From NCBI GenBank assembly GCA_965230015.1, contig CBDDKF010000014.1, forward strand, positions 124,001 through 188,000: a DNA stretch of 64,000 nucleotides, in the 5' to 3' direction. The position numbers and the translations under genes are program-made. How positions within the stretch are numbered: the stretch's first letter is position 1; the number at the start of each line of letters is the position of its first letter. This document shows, in pieces, positions 63,815 through 64,000 of this stretch. The notes below the pieces were generated by a model. The model was not told the origin of the DNA, searched no databases, and saw only the letters and a program-made list of their open reading frames with translations. Source of the DNA: JABSQH01 sp965230015. Lineage in GTDB: Bacteria; Actinomycetota; Acidimicrobiia; Acidimicrobiales; Ilumatobacteraceae.

Positions 63815-63860
63815 ACCCACTCGATATCGGCACCGGTGTGTTCGCTGATCAGCGCGAGTA
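63815..63860. repeat. Interspersed CGGCAC repeat, copy 13
   Basis: CCACTCGATATCGGCACCGG, then TTCGCTGATCAGCGCGAGTAC, which includes CGCTGATCAGCG. It is 43 bases from the stop of the last gene in the window (minus strand). Confidence 0.8.
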
Positions 63861-63902
63861 CCTCTTCATGGGCGGCCCGTGCGCGCCCGTTTCGGCGACG
63901 GG

Positions 63903-64000
63903 TCAGTCTTCGATCTCGAGTTCGTCGTTGAGGTCGACCGGTTCGGTCGGTGTTGGAACTCTGGTTGCGACGGCGGCGGCAAAGCTCGCCGTACCTCCGA
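63903..64000 (-). CDS. C-terminus of a gene running off the right edge (partial)
   Basis: On the minus strand the frame ending at 63903 reads ASFAAAVATRVPTPTEPVDL, then an acidic end LEIED and TGA. The acidic tail and lack of stops suggest a real C-terminus, but only 32 codons are visible. Family unknown. Confidence 0.4.
   Translation of the reverse strand, partial: GGTASFAAAVATRVPTPTEPVDLNDELEIED

Noticed and set aside
45398..63860. Classical integron attC array
   Set aside because: The copies do not share the obligatory GTTRRRY/RYYYAAC ends. On the minus strand the conserved core reads GGTGCCG followed by AT, TT or TA, so the recombination triplet GTT is not constant. The recombinase also lacks clear integron-integrase features. 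I therefore report it as cassette-like only.
45398..63860. CRISPR array
   Set aside because: Repeats are 0.5-3 kb apart, degenerate and separated by genes; there are no regular spacers and no cas genes.

Overview
The window is high-GC DNA from an actinobacterium, most likely an acidimicrobiial (Ilumatobacter-like) marine or soil organism. This is inferred from the gene content: a complete FAS II cluster, a PdtaR-type ANTAR regulator, a monomeric isocitrate dehydrogenase, an actinobacterial-style 6C-like RNA, a polA whose exonuclease domain looks inactive, and many short lipoproteins. No rRNA or named marker fixes the species.

From 1 to 42.3 kb the window is ordinary chromosome with dense genes. 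1-10 kb holds central carbon genes (sarcosine oxidase, acyl-CoA dehydrogenase, NADP isocitrate dehydrogenase, citrate synthase, acyl-CoA carboxyltransferase, LysR regulator). 11-14.7 kb holds a 6C-like RNA, a HAD/acyltransferase fusion, a fasciclin lipoprotein and a FabZ-like dehydratase. 14.7-19.1 kb is the fatty-acid operon fabD-fabH-fabG-acpP-fabF on the minus strand. 19.2-28.9 kb carries an odd tRNA, pdtaR, polA, a methyltransferase, rpsA, coaE and a two-component system. 28.9-32.3 kb is a tight minus-strand operon: a glutathione peroxidase with an in-frame TGA at its catalytic position followed by a SECIS-like hairpin, then a glutamate-cysteine-ligase-like enzyme, an M20 amidohydrolase and a gamma-glutamylcyclotransferase. 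Together these look like a gamma-glutamyl-thiol and selenoperoxidase pathway. 32.3-42.3 kb has an enoyl-CoA hydratase, two CNNM/CorC proteins, galactokinase, a CoA transferase, a LmbE deacetylase and membrane proteins.

From 42.3 kb to the end the character changes: an IS110 transposase, a tyrosine recombinase, a toxin-antitoxin-like pair, a partition-gene remnant, and many short single genes (acetyltransferase, methyltransferase, DinB-like, NTF2-like, HAD, alpha/beta hydrolase, sigma factor, lipoproteins, unknowns). These are separated by at least 13 degenerate copies of one ~50-bp intergenic repeat with a CGGCAC core. The repeat usually lies 30-150 bp beyond the 3' end of a minus-strand gene. 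The layout looks like a gene-cassette array, but the repeat does not look like a classical integron attC site.

A technical caution: several conserved genes (lipoprotein at 1.4-2.7 kb, sigma/anti-sigma at 2.7-3.6 kb, icd, gltA, the hydrolase at 37.8 kb, the RHH protein at 60.9 kb) are broken only by single extra bases, nearly always a duplicated neighbour. I read these as sequencing or assembly insertions rather than decay, and I annotate the genes across them.
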